Notes: generated from the letters alone by a model not told the origin. A DNA stretch of 64,000 nt from Dermatemys mawii (GCA_007922305.1 ML677333.1:14003364-14067363), one strand, 5' to 3'. Counted from the first letter of the stretch, positions 45,507 through 56,589 are shown. Numbers and translations: made by a program.

Positions 45507-47290
45507 TGATGCTTCCTCTGGCGGGACACAACTGAGAGTATCAATTCAGGACAAATTGCTTAGGGTGTGGTTACACTTACAAGATTATAGCGCTATAGGT
45601 TATAGCGGTCCCCTTATACAGTAATATGTATAGCGCTATTGTATGTCCACACTCAGATGCTCCTGCGGTATAGCATGGCCACATTTGGGGCACTTAATGC
45701 GGCATTAAGAGCAGCGCATTAGGGCAGGTATCCCAGCATTCAGCTGGGTGCAACGTGCTTTTTAAACGAGGGGGGTGAGGGGGGACGCGTTGTGTGTATG
45801 CGGAGGGAGAGAGACAGTGGTTTTTCCATTTTTCTGAAAGCCTGTCAGTGAGCCTCCGTTCACAGAGGGCTTTGTTTTCACACAGGCTCCCTCCTTAAAC
45901 ATTTGCATTGCTTATCTGCCGAGTTAAGAAAGAAACTCTAAAGAGGTACTTCCGCATTCCTCCAGCCGAGTTCAAAACAAAGGGAAGAGACGTCAATTGC
46001 CTTAAATGGCTCTAGGCATCTCCAGAGATTACTTGTAGCGCAGTGGGTGTCCACATTCTTGCTGTAGCGCTACAGCAGCTGCGCTACAGCCCTTATTCCC
46101 CATGAGGAGGTGGATTTATAATAGCGCTATAACTCAGCAGTTATAGCGCTATTAGTGCCTTGCCAGTGTGGACGGGGAGTAGGTTATAGCGCTCGTGGGG
46201 GCTTTATAGCGCTATAAAGTGCCAGTGTAACCATGGCCTTAGATCAGGGCAGTTACAGTCCAAAGCTTGAATTCCTTTACTATTAAGGTACACCAACCAA
46301 CCAACCAACCGAGAGGACTTTGGTTTTACCCCACTGGTAACCAGAAGTCATACAAGCAATTTCCTCAGACACTCCAGTTTCCCAGTATCACCACCAGGGC
46401 CACTCCTTATGGGGATGAATGGTTATGAAAACCAATACACTAGTAAAACAGAAAAGGTTCTCCCGATCCCAAAGGACCAAGCTCCTGAACTAGGTCAATA
46501 TACAAGTCAGATCTTACCCAAAAATCACGCTGTTACCAATCCTTTAGAATCTAAAGGTTTATTCATAAAAAGAAAGAAATATAGATGAGAGCTAGAATTG
46601 GTTAAATGGAATCAATTACTTACAGTAAAGGCAAAGTTCTTGGTTCAGGCTTGTAGCAGTGATGGAATAAACTGCACGTTCAAATCAAGTCTCTGGAGTA
46701 CATCCACAGCTGGGATGGGTCATTCAGTCCTTCGTTCAGAGCTTCATTTTGTAGCAAAGTTCCTCCAGAAGTAAGAAGCAGGATTGAAGACAAGATGGAG
46801 GAGATGCAGCTGCCTTTTATAGTCTTTTGCCATACGGCCTGTGCTTCCTTTGTTCAAAAAACAAGCTACCCAGCACCTGGCATGGGAAAACCTTGGAGTT
46901 CGCTCCATAGGCAGGTCATCTATGTAGCAGGTGTATCTGGCTTCTCTCAGTGGGTCAGTTGTACAACTGGTGGTTCTTAATGGGCCATCAGACAGGTTAT
47001 GCAATGCTGGTGACAAATTGTCTGGGGTGTCACCCAGAAGTATAGCACATGTTTGAAATACAGACAGCATAGAGCCAATACTTACAACCTTAAATATAAA
47101 AATGATACATGCACACAGATAGCATAATCATAACCAACAAACTACAACCTTTTCATGGACGCCTTATGTGATCTCCTTTGTACAAGATTTGTTGCCACTG
47201 TATGACCTTGGTTGCAACAATGATCTATACTGTCAAAGTTCATATCAATAACATCACACTGTCTACAACGCTAATGGCATTAACAGGAGT
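45507..47290 (-). mobile_element. ERV LTR split by a Harbinger MITE
   Basis: On the minus strand a TATA box (AAGACTATAAAAGGCAGC, plus-strand near 46810-46827) is followed about 250 bp on by AATAAACC (plus-strand GGTTTATT, 46555-46562). The context CTAAAGGTTTATT is shared with the LTR at 24863-26238. A CAAC tetranucleotide run (46290-46309) lies in the U5-side part. The MITE 45563-46238 with its TTA duplication interrupts this part. The plus-strand left edge TGATGCTTCCTC is plausible as the CA end; the right edge near 47290 is approximate. No adjoining viral genes. Confidence 0.6.
45563..46238. mobile_element. Harbinger-type MITE with AGCGCT subterminal repeats
   Basis: The TIRs GGGTGTGGTTACACT and (inverted) GGCCATGGTTACACT match at 12 of 15, and perfect TTA duplications lie at 45560-45562 and 46239-46241. 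Both ends carry several TATAGCGCTATA-type palindromes: near 45586-45596 and 45630 at the left; near 46064, 46122, 46143, 46185 and 46204-46216 at the right. The interior (45700-46010) is unrelated and non-coding. Confidence 0.85.
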
Positions 47291-47299
47291 TGATGGTTG

Positions 47300-48061
47300 C
47301 TCTGAACCTCATAGGAGGTGCTCATCACCTGGCAGGATCAGTGGAAGTCTCTGTATTTATTAAAACTGAAACACGGTAGCTAGCTACTCGCTAATCAAAC
47401 AAAAATAAAAGCATGGAAGTTCACACACCATTAAAGAGGAGTAAAATTTTCTGCATGGCTGAGGATGGTATTCTGTGCATCTTCAATAATCTTTCCACTC
47501 TATTCAGCTTGTTTCTTTCTCCTGCCTTTCTGTACCAGGTAGTGCATAAACTTAAGTGGACTGTAACGTTCAGCCCATAATGAGGAAGGAACTCCTGCTC
47601 CAACAAGTAAGCTATTATTCACACTAAAACAAATTAACAAATCTGAAATATTCCAGTCTGCTGGCATATTATAAGCCACAGATACCACATAGGAAGATGT
47701 CTGTGATCTATGACCTATGAGCCATATCGGCAGGAGAAAGGGGGGGTAACAGGGCTGGCAGAGGAATACAAGAATGCATTGTTCTTTAAGATGCAGTTTA
47801 CTAAAATATACATTTACTCTGACTGTCACTCTTCAATTCAGTTTCATTTTAACTTCCTGGGGGAAAATATGTGTTTTTCCTGAATGTAATTTTACTTATC
47901 ACAGCCAGAAAATTATTCATAAAACAAAAATATAAATAATTCTAGTATCCCTTTCTTCCTCAGTTGTGGATCTCAACCTCTAAGGGAGTCACTTTCATGA
48001 GATTCACTTTTTCTGGTCAACTCAAGTGGAGGTGGTAAAATTAAATAAATAAATCACCCTC
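47300..48061. other. No gene recognised
   Basis: AT-rich, no supported feature. Confidence 0.4.
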
Positions 48062-48240
48062 AAGATCACAGACATAATAGAAGTTAGAGAGAAAAAGACC
48101 GAGTACATCATCCAGTCTGTCTTCTTTCCAGTATGGGATTGTTCCCGAGAGAGTATTTTGTAATGCTGTCCAGTCCTGTTTTAAATATCCCGAGTACTGG
48201 AACTTCTACTCCTTTCCTTGGGAGATTATTATATAAAAGA
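48062..48240 (-). mobile_element. Old CR1/L3-like LINE fragment
   Basis: CCGAGTACATCATCCAGTCT is the degenerate CR1 3' 'gatcatctagtc' region in reverse, and CCTGTTTTAAATATCCCGAG followed by TCTACTCCTTTCCTTGGGAG fits the C-terminal coding part in reverse. Confidence 0.5.
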
Positions 48241-49008
48241 CAACTCATGTCCCCACTACAGAATTAATCAAACCAACATCCAAAAGTGTCTAAATAAAAA
48301 ATTAATATGTGATTCTAATGAAAATATTTTTCTTTAGTGGAATCACACAGCTGAATTTAATATCTTGCTTAAAGATATGATTGGTGGGGATGACCTGCTA
48401 AAATATTTTGCTGTTAATTCTCCAGTTTTGGTCAAACCTTAAACAAATTAATAATGAGTGATCTAAATTCATCCTTAGTCCAGTTCCACAGTCTTCAGTA
48501 CAGTTACCCCCAACGATGTATTTGGCCCAATTCGCTTCCAGCTTCTTAAAAGGCCTTTAATAAAGAACATAACCCCAACTTACTCCTGTGATAGGCCCTG
48601 TGCTATTGCAATGTATCTGACCACACAGGGACGTTCTCTGCTCTAGTATAAAATGTTTCCTACAAGTGGAAACTGGAAACTTTTGTTCTTGAACCCTATT
48701 GTTCTTCCCTTTTCTCCAAGCTAAGTAACTCTGAGGGGAAAGCACAAGTAGGAGAGCAAGAAATGAAGAACAGGTTTTGGAGGGAAAGTGAGCAAAGCTC
48801 AGAGGGAGCTCTCTGCAGCTCTGCACCATTGTCCTGTTGACTCACTAACCAGGGCGGAGAGAAGAGAAGGCAAACTCTGAGAACAGTCCCACAGCCCAAG
48901 CTGGGTGCTTTGTATTGAATCTGATTCGTGTTCCAGCAACCCCTCTCCCATGGAATTGAGAAATGGAATAAACAAGCACCAACAGTGCAAAATATCATTA
49001 GTTACCTG
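48241..49008. other. No gene recognised
   Basis: No supported feature; short overlapping frames at 48557-48998 lack hallmarks. Confidence 0.4.
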
Positions 49009-49412
49009 TAGCAGGGTGGCTACCCCGCTCCTAAAAGAAAAGGGGTTAAAACAGCCCTGGGAAGGGCTGTGGCTGGGGGCAAGCAGCTCCCAGGCTGATT
49101 AAGGGAACAGCCGCAGCTGTGGCCAATGCAGTTAGGGCCCAGCTGGCCTTTATGGCAATGCTGGGGAAGGGGCAGGCTGAGCTGGGGCGCTTAGGTCTGG
49201 CGACCTCCCAGGTTGCAGGCCTGACAACAAGGCCTAAAAGGTACTGGGGTTTAGGCAGAGGCAGCTGGCCCCAAAACCCCTTGCCTGTGATGACTGGCTG
49301 TTACATTGCAGTCTGCCCCAGGGTGCGGGGGCTTGGTGATGACTGGCAGTAGCCCAGACTGAGGCAAGTTGGGGCTTAGAGGGTTGGGGATTCCTCAGGG
49401 AGGGGAGATCCA
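49009..49412 (+). mobile_element. LTR-like repeat, 5' part
   Basis: AGGGGTTAAAACAGCCCTGG, GGGGCAAGCAGCTCCCAG and CTGCCCCAGGGTGCGGGG align with 40900-41340. It lacks the GGAGGCGCC 3' end, so it is truncated. Confidence 0.55.
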
Positions 49413-51195
49413 GTCACATAACCTGTCACATAAACTAAACAAAAATAAGCTGAAATAGGAGTGTTTATAAAGTCTTTTGTACTGGTTTAACTAAATCCAT
49501 TTAAATTCACATTGAATTTAATCAGGTGAAATGTCCCTGTGTAGACATGCTCTCAGTCAAAATCTCAGTGATTATTAAAACTGTATAACCACTAGAAGTT
49601 AATCTGAAAGGGCCCTTTTGACTGAGAAACAATTATTCAAAAGAATAGAAGCATGGGAGTTCCCAGTTAAGGGAGAAACCACTATATCATATCTCCAGCT
49701 CTGTTTAAAATTCATCTGAAACATGTCTGTTCTCTTGCCGGTACCTGATTTCTCTCTCCCTCTGCTATACATTTACATAGTTCAATACATCATTCTACTT
49801 CTGAATACTGTGTAGGGATATAGAGCCCTCATGCTGCAGGCCAAATTCCCATTGAAATCCAGCCCATCATTTGTATTAAGAAAACATCAAGGGTCCTATC
49901 CTGAGAGTTGCTGAACATTTCTAAGGGACTGAGAAACCTCACTTCAAGGAGAATGACTGAAACTTGCCATGCTACAAAATCAGGCGCCTGGTGCTTCCCT
50001 GATGCGTCTATGCATCAAAGAACCCATGTAACTACTAAAATCTTAATTTCGCCTTTCAGTAATAATGTTCCAGTCTACCTATGAATGAGAGTTGGGCCCA
50101 TGTATCTGGAGACAGAATTTGAGCCTATGATGTCTCAGTATTTCTTTGGTAGAAGATGATTAGCATTGACCACTCAAGTCATGTGAAATGCGAAAAGGAC
50201 TCTCTATAAGTTTTACACTTTAAAAAGAAGCCTCTGCTGGGCACCTTAGCTGTGACAACTCATTTTGATGTCTCATAGATCTGGGTGTAGAAGCAACTTC
50301 AGACCACTAGTCACCCAGGGTAGCAGAGAACAATCTTCTTCCTCTGTGTGGGTTAAGGATGCTTGACCTACATACTGTAGATGGAGTGACAGATTCTATA
50401 TGTTAGTAATATATTTACAAGTCTTCCATTCTGTCCTTCCAATTTTTCATCTAATCTAGTGGACACTATTTTTTTCTTCCAAAATGCCTCTGTTTACAGT
50501 GTCTCACTGAAGAACAGGTCTGGGCCTAGATCTTTAATCCATCAGGATCCAAGTACAATCCCTAGCCTTTAAATTCTGGGAATTTTTAATATAAATTTCT
50601 GTTACTAGCAAAGATCACAGGGAAGACCTGTCTGCACAGCGCTGCTATGGTGACCTTAATTTTGTTTCCTTCTGGCATTCCCTTAGCTTATTTGCAGCTC
50701 CTGAAGTCTGTATAAACAGACAGAATCCCATTTAACTCTCTGATGGAACAATAATTGTTCAATTTCAGAGAAATGTGTTGATTCAAAATACAGCAGTGTG
50801 CAATCTAATTTTAGAGTGCTATTTACATTTTTATAGCACATTCCTACAAATGACGTATACGGAGTCATTTAAAGTGAATAATATATTCTTAAGTCTTAGG
50901 CAAAAGACAAAATTTTGTCTAGTTAATAGATGTTACCTATTAGTTTGAATCTTAATTATATTCTGAGTCAATTCTGATTTACATTTAAATTACAAATTAA
51001 ATTTAGCTAGCATTAATCGATAATGCTACTTAAAAAAATACATATTCTATGTCCATGAATAATAATTCAAAACAGACAGTTCTTGTTGGATTATATGACA
51101 TCCTGATAGTGCATGTTTAATATTAATATCTCCAGAAAGTTTCCTCCACTAGAATATCTAATGTTTTATACACTAAGATATACATTTTAATCCAT
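49413..51195. other. No gene recognised
   Basis: AT-rich unique sequence; CATTTAAATTCACATTGAAT near 49500 may be a MITE remnant. Confidence 0.4.
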
Positions 51196-51897
51196 CATGT
51201 GCCTATCTAAGCACATAAATAATCCAACAGAAGTGAATAGAACTACTTGCAAGTGTAAAGTTAGACATGTAAGTAACTTGTTGAATCAGGACCTGAATGA
51301 TTTTCTCTTCCTGCAGCCTCTAACTTAGGCCTGCACAACTCGGATAGCAGCGAGGGCCATATTACTGCAAAAAAACCAGCTGTGGGCCAAAAAGCCCCGC
51401 CCTCACCTCACCCCCATCCGCTTCCCCCTACCTCACTGCTTGGCTTGCCCCACCCCTACTCACCGCTCACGGGCCGCACAGTGAGCCCGTGCCGGCTGCA
51501 TGTGGCCCCTGGGCCACATGTTGTGCAGGCCTGCTCTAGCTGTTCCTTGAAGAACTCCCAACCAACTACTGATGTGACTCAACCCTACATAACTTGTGAG
51601 ATTTAACACGATAAGAAAATAAAGTGACGTAACTGTCTCAGTTCATAGAAAGCTCCTTGTCATGACAGTTAGGTCACTTTATCTGCTTACTCTGTTAAAT
51701 CTCACAAGTTATGTATCTCACATCAGTAGTCAGTTGGGAGTTCTTCAAGGAACAACTAGAGAGGCTGCAGGAAGAGATGATCATTCAGGTCCTGATTCAA
51801 CAAGTTACTTGCATGTCTAACTTTAAGCATGCAAGTAGATCCATTCACTTTCGTTGGATTATTTATGTGCTTAGTTAGGCATATGCTTAGTAACATT
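51196..51897. repeat. Large inverted repeat (about 235-bp arms)
   Basis: The left arm runs from about 51196 to 51640, including a 208-bp hAT insertion. The right arm runs from about 51661 to 51897. Matched pieces include CTAAGCACATAAATAATCCA (left) with TGGATTATTTATGTGCTTAG-like sequence (right), TCAGGACCTGAATGAT with ATCATTCAGGTCCTGA, and AACTTGTGAGATTTAACA with GTTAAATCTCACAAGTT. The loop is only about 20 bp. The outermost parts belong to the 'CTGATTCAACAAG' fold-back family. It could be an inverted duplication or a long fold-back MITE. Confidence 0.8.
51326..51533. mobile_element. hAT-type MITE inside one palindrome arm
   Basis: The ends TAGGCCTGCACAACTCGG and GTTGTGCAGGCCTG are inverted, with CTCTAACT (51318-51325) and CTCTAGCT (51534-51541) as the 8-bp duplication (7 of 8). 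It shares its ends and left interior with 20913-21027. The opposite arm of the palindrome (51757-51777) lacks it and shows the empty site. Confidence 0.88.
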
Positions 51898-51909
51898 CTG
51901 AATCAGGGT

Positions 51910-53097
51910 TTTAATCGGTGGCACTAATTCTCAGAATCAATTAGTAATTCACATCCCCATGTGTCCTACAGGAATAAGGTTACTGTAATTTCCACTTTAG
52001 TGAGTAATTGCTTTCATAAATCAGTAAAACTAATTTTAAAATGTTGCCTTTATCTCCATCACATGGTGGTAATGAGCATTATGCTCTTAGAGACACCTTC
52101 CTTTGGATGAGAAGAAGAACGAAGTACTTGCCACCAATGGCACTTGGCACTGAATGATCTCATGGTACTTCTCACAAGAGTAGATATGTTTTTAAGTGAA
52201 CTGCCATGCCCATACCAAATGCCAGTTCTGGGATTACAGTCTGCCTACCTAAAATTCTTCCTACAGTTTTAGTTGCATATGACATTCTTGGCCTTATGTT
52301 CACTTGAGTGAGATGCAGAGCTCTTGAAGTCAATGTAAGTTGAGGGTGGTCACTAAATCCATGCAATGCAACCTCAACACAACAGGACCTGGCTGCAATC
52401 CTTGGGTTCAAGTTGGTTGAGGTTTGAAAACAACCCAGAGAGCTTTGACTCAGGTCAATTAGGAGCCGATCACCTCCTCCTGTCTAAGGGGTTGGCACAG
52501 TGGCAGCTGCATGCCCTTCTCCTGCTGGCCACTGCCACCTCACTGCATTGTGTGTGCTGTGGGATGAGTGTACCAACATAGCACCTCTCATTCTGCCATG
52601 CGGCAAGGCAGTGGAGGGTGGCAACAGAGAGGCACTTAGGCCAACCCCACAGGCAGGAAACAGACAGAGATGGATTGTGGGGATGAGGCTTGGGCAGCAG
52701 GAAGCCCCCAACATGCCAAGCCCTGAGGACAAGGCAACAGCAGCAGCATTTGACACAGGTCAGGAAGTGTCAGGTTCAGCCGGGTCTGAAAACAACTCGA
52801 GTTGATGCTCTTGGACTGAGTTAAAGTCAAAGGTAAACAGAGGGGAACATGACACTTACTACAGGACTTTATCCACTTCTTATTTGGGGTGGACAGAATT
52901 TAGGTTAGGTTAGTTTACCCACTTTTTTTTTTTTTACACTACAGCACTGTTCAGGTGAGGTTTGGGTCAGCTGTGTGGCCAGTCAGGTTCAATATGGGCT
53001 TTACAATTAGGCCCACACTCACCTGTACTGGTCAGCACTTTGTGGGATAAAATTTCATTTTACAATGACTTCAGCCTTGAAACTCAAAAGCAAAGCT
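51910..53097. other. No gene recognised
   Basis: No supported feature; the 101-codon frame at 52500-52805 has no hallmark. A poly-T run is at 52925-52935. Confidence 0.4.
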
Positions 53098-53153
53098 GAG
53101 ACTGTGGAATCCCCATCACTGGTGGGTTTTAAGAATGGTTAGACCAACATCTG
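53098..53153 (+). mobile_element. Short CR1 3' fragment
   Basis: ACTGTGGAATCCCCATCACT, then GGTGGGTTTTAAGAATGGTT and ACCAACATCTG, match the CR1 3' coding tail seen at 54010-54050. Isolated 75 bp upstream of the larger CR1. Confidence 0.55.
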
Positions 53154-53227
53154 TGGTATAGGGATTTGTGTTTGAATGCATCTCAAATTTCACTTCAGCC
53201 TCCAGAGTAATTAAAATTCTGAAAAGA

Positions 53228-54154
53228 TTTCATTAATGATCTGGAGAATGTCATGGACCGCCCCCTCAGCAAGTTTGCAGATGACACTAAACTGGGAGGA
53301 GTGGTAGATACACTGGAGGGAAGGGAAAGGATACAGAGGGACCTAGACAAATTAGAGGACTGGGCCAAAAGAAATCTGATAAGGTTCAACAAGGACAAGT
53401 GCAGAGTCCTGCACTTAGGATGGAAGAATCCCACACACTGCTACAGACTAGGGACCAAATGACTAGGCAGCAGTTCTGCAGAAAAGGACCTAGGGATTAC
53501 AGTGGATGAAAAGCTGGATATGAGTCAACAGTGTGCCCTTGTTGCCAAGAAGCTAACGACATTTTGGGTTGTATAAGTAGGAGCATTGCCAGCAGATCAA
53601 GGGACATCATCAATCCCCTCTATTCAGCATTGGTGAGGCCTCATCTGGAGTAGTGTGTCCAGTTTTGGGCCCCACACTACAAGAAGGATGTGGAAAAATT
53701 GGAAGGAGTTCAGAGGAGGGCAACAAAAATGATTAGGAGGCTGGAGCACATGACTTATGAGGAGAGGCTGAGGGAGCTGGGATTGTTTAGTCTGCAGAAA
53801 AGAAGAATGAGGGGGGGATTTGATAGCTGCTTTCAGCTACCTGAAGGGTGTTCTGAAGAGGATGGATCTAGACTGTTCTCCATGGTGGCAGATGACAGAA
53901 CAAGGAGTAATAGTCTCAAGTTGCAGTGGGGGAGGTTTAGGTTGTATATTAGGAAAAGCTTTTTCACTGTAAGGGTGGTAAAGCACTGGAATGGGTTACC
54001 TAGGGAGGTGGTGGAATCTCCTTCCTTAGAGGTTTTTAAGGCCAGGCTTGACAAAGCCCTGGATGGGATGACTTAGTGGGGGATTGGTCCTGCTTTGAGC
54101 AGTGAGTTGGACTAGATGACCTCCTGAGGTCTCTTCCAACTCTGATATTCTATG
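53228..54154 (+). mobile_element. CR1 LINE, 5'-truncated, with 3' terminus
   Basis: Begins within the reverse transcriptase domain (TCATTAATGATCTGGAGAAT) and ends with the CR1 hallmark GATGACCTCCTGAGGTCTCT...GATATTCTATG. 5' truncation is the usual product of target-primed reverse transcription. It is the best preserved CR1 here and serves as reference for 27608-28656 and 61240-62062. Confidence 0.9.
53253..54076 (+). pseudogene. CR1 reverse transcriptase C-terminal fragment
   Basis: In CR1 this protein (endonuclease plus reverse transcriptase) copies the LINE RNA at the target. The first open piece (53253-53462) has the catalytic FADD motif in [20 protein letters not shown] and then [19 protein letters not shown] stop follows at 53460-53462. 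The second open piece (53690-54076) has [40 protein letters not shown] and [13 protein letters not shown], the usual CR1 C-terminus. Stops and shifts between (around 53460-53690) and missing upstream domains make it non-functional. Codons downstream of the break are otherwise well preserved, so the copy is not very old. Confidence 0.88.
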
Positions 54155-54454
54155 CCAAAAACTTTAAAAATCCCCCCTAATGACCGTGTCACTGAGTTTG
54201 GCAAGGACAAATTTCACATTGATGGTAATGTGCTATTTTGTACTGTAGGCAGCAAGGCTGTATATTACATTCAGAGTCAGACAATTGTAGAACACATGGA
54301 AAGTGCTAAACCTAAACTGAAAAGAAATGAAAAACTAGAGGCTGAAACAGCAGAGTCATCAGTGACAGTAAGGAAACAATGCACTGTGACTGGCTCATTC
54401 TATTCATTTTATTTTATTATAATGATGGCCCTGGTAGGCTTTGAACTTGCTTAA
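54152..54454 (+). pseudogene. CGGBP1-like / hAT BED-finger fragment
   Basis: An open frame of 100 codons, of which about the first 80 look like real protein. PPNDRVTEFGKDKFHIDGN, then VLFCTVG, a VEHMESAKPKLKRNE segment and a charged KLEAETAESS tail follow the layout of the N-terminal BED-type zinc finger of CGGBP1 and related hAT transposase-derived proteins (C-x2-C ... H-x4-5-H). Here the second Cys position is Gly (CTVG) and the second His position appears to be Pro (SAKPKL), so zinc binding should be lost. After TVTGSF the frame becomes hydrophobic AT-rich noise. The ATG overlaps the last bases of the upstream CR1. Probably a decayed transposon-gene fragment, not an active gene. Assignment is by motif recognition. 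Confidence 0.55.
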
Positions 54455-54999
54455 AAATTGTAAATATATCTATAAAACACTGTGTTGAACTGATAATTAC
54501 ATATATTGTGGCTAGGAAATTAAAGTTCAGCATTTCATTTTGATTGCAGAAGAATGCTGATGTTTATGATTTTTTAACAGAGAATTGGGGGGGGGTATCA
54601 CAGAAAACTAGGATTTCTGTTGATAACCACATGTGCTATTCACTGAAAAATATCTAGTATAGTATTGGAACAGAATGATTCAGAAACTAGAAAACACAAA
54701 AGCAATCATTTTTAAAAGAAAACATCTCACCTGAATTACATCCTTTGGAAAGCTTCCCAGATAAAGCTTTTTGTTGTTGTTTACTGATTGCTGTCATTGG
54801 TCTCCTCCAGTGTGGGCATGGGGACTGCTCACTGGAACAGGCCAGCACACCAGTTCAATGTGTTTTGTGAGAGTAATATTCCTTTTAATGAAAATCATAT
54901 CGGTCAACTTATTATATAATTCAAGAATCAGTTTGTCAGACCTCAGTGTATACAGTGCACTTTGCTGCACTTTCACTAGAGTATATAAAATCAATTAAA
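54455..54999. other. No gene recognised
   Basis: AT-rich non-coding sequence. Confidence 0.4.
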
Positions 55000-55075
55000 A
55001 GAGACAAGGTGAGTGAGATAATTACTTTTATTGGAGCAAAATATTACCTCTGCCCCCAGTCTCTCTAATATTCTG
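55000..55075 (+). repeat. Unclassified dispersed-repeat fragment
   Basis: GAGACAAGGTGAGTGAGATA, CTTTTATTGGAGCAA and GTCTCTCTAATATTCTGGGA look like the two edges of a reptile interspersed repeat joined by an internal deletion. I cannot name the class. Confidence 0.35.
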
Positions 55076-55261
55076 GGATTGACACAGCTAAAACTAGACT
55101 GCCCCCCATCATTTACGTCAGATATTCGCCCTTTTCTTTTTAATAAGCAATCTAGGGGAAGATCATAATTTTTTACCTCTCTCAGTTGGTGGAGGCGTTT
55201 TGACTTTCAAAAGACCTGATTGTCATTCATATATGCACAGTAACCTGTTTGCAGATGCGAC

Positions 55262-55352
55262 AAAGAGTCTTGTAGAACCTTATAGACTAACAGATTTCAG
55301 GGATCATATGCTTTTGCAGATCCAGACTAACAAGGCTACCCCTCTGATACTG
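55262..55352 (+). repeat. Unclassified dispersed-repeat fragment
   Basis: AAAGAGTCTTGTAGAACCTT, TATAGACTAACAG and CAGACTAACAAGGCTACCCC resemble a common reptile repeat ending in '...cggctacccctctgatac', here internally deleted. Confidence 0.4.
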
Positions 55353-56369
55353 TTTGCAGATGGGGTTCTTTTTGTAGAATCATTTGTTAAGATCTCTCTT
55401 TTTCCCCTCATTTTTTACTAGTTTATTCATTTTAAAAATATATGAAAGTGAAGATGACTTTTTGAAAGGACTTTACATAAAGCAATATCATGTTGCTAGC
55501 AGACTAGACAATCAATCGGCATTGGGCTCATTATGCATGCTTATAATACAGATGTGGATTCCTCTGACTCATCTTGTTGCCTTTTTAAAATGTAATGAAC
55601 TAGCTAGGGTCTATGTGCACCACTGCCCTCTATTGGATGGAATCAGGACTGCACCGTTGTATGTCTTTAGGCCCTATAATGCTAACAGTTAATGGAAATT
55701 TTCCATTAGCTCCAGACACGGCAGGGAAATGGGGGGACTGTGAATTCGGAGAAGAAAGACCCAGTTCAATTCCTGCTGCCAGTGTGAAGTTCTTAGTGGT
55801 CATGGTTTTCAGCATAACAATAATGGGAAGTCTTGGTGGCTGCTAATTAATTGCAACATAGTTGATTCCTATAGATGTTTATTGCTTCTTACCTGGAAAT
55901 GTTGGGGTGGGGAGTTTCTCTTTTCTCGCTTCTGCGGGATAATCTAACAAGCAACACTTTAATACATTCTCTTTCAGTTCTGTACTTGCTCTCCCTTTGA
56001 TTACACAGGCTATGGTTTATGCAGGGTTAGTGGAAGAGAGCTCAGAATCTGGCCCTCTTCCCCTTCTCAGAGACTGTTTGTCAGGCAATTGGTATGTCTA
56101 CAGTGCATTCAGAGGTGTGATTGCAGCTCCAGAAGGTATCCCTGTGCTAGCTTTAATGTAGTTAGTGTAGCTAGAAATAGCGGTGAAGACACAGTGGTAC
56201 AGGCTTCAGCTCTTGCCCTGCCAGGTATACCAGGTGCTGCAGTTCATTTCTGTACAGTAGCAAATCAACCCTATCTGCTGCTCTGACCTGACACAGAGCA
56301 TTCTACCCCACTCTGCCTAAGGGCAGGAAGCAAACCTGTACTCCACAAATCAGAATGAAAATGGAAATG
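55353..56369. other. No gene recognised; possible MITE piece
   Basis: At 56091-56260 the sequence GGTATGTCTACAGTGCATTC, with a later GAAGACACAGTGG, may be an old MITE. Nothing else supported. Confidence 0.35.
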
Positions 56370-56585
56370 TTTGATGGTGGTGCTAAAGTGAGAAACTCCT
56401 GAGTTCTATTCCTGGCTTTGCCAAGTGACTTGCTGTGTGTGTAGCCACGGGCAAGTCACATGGCCATGGGCAAGTCACCTTCTGCCTCAGTTTCCCCTAT
56501 TTGTAAGTTGGGAATGATGGTACGTACTGCTTGTGTTGTAAGGATCAATTAGATGGTGTCTGAAATGCCATATAGTGCCTTCCTG
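56370..56585 (+). mobile_element. MIR-like SINE fragment
   Basis: CCTGAGTTCTATTCCTGGCT, then CGGGCAAGTCACATGGCC and its near repeat TGGGCAAGTCACCTTCTGCC, CTCAGTTTCCCCTATTTGTA and GTTGTAAGGATCAATTAGAT follow MIR order. The core 'gggcaagtcac' is duplicated in tandem, an oddity of this copy. Confidence 0.65.
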
Positions 56586-56589
56586 GACC

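Noticed and set aside
53833..54054. Minus-strand frame in the CR1
   Set aside because: Shadow of the CR1 reverse transcriptase C-terminal coding sequence.
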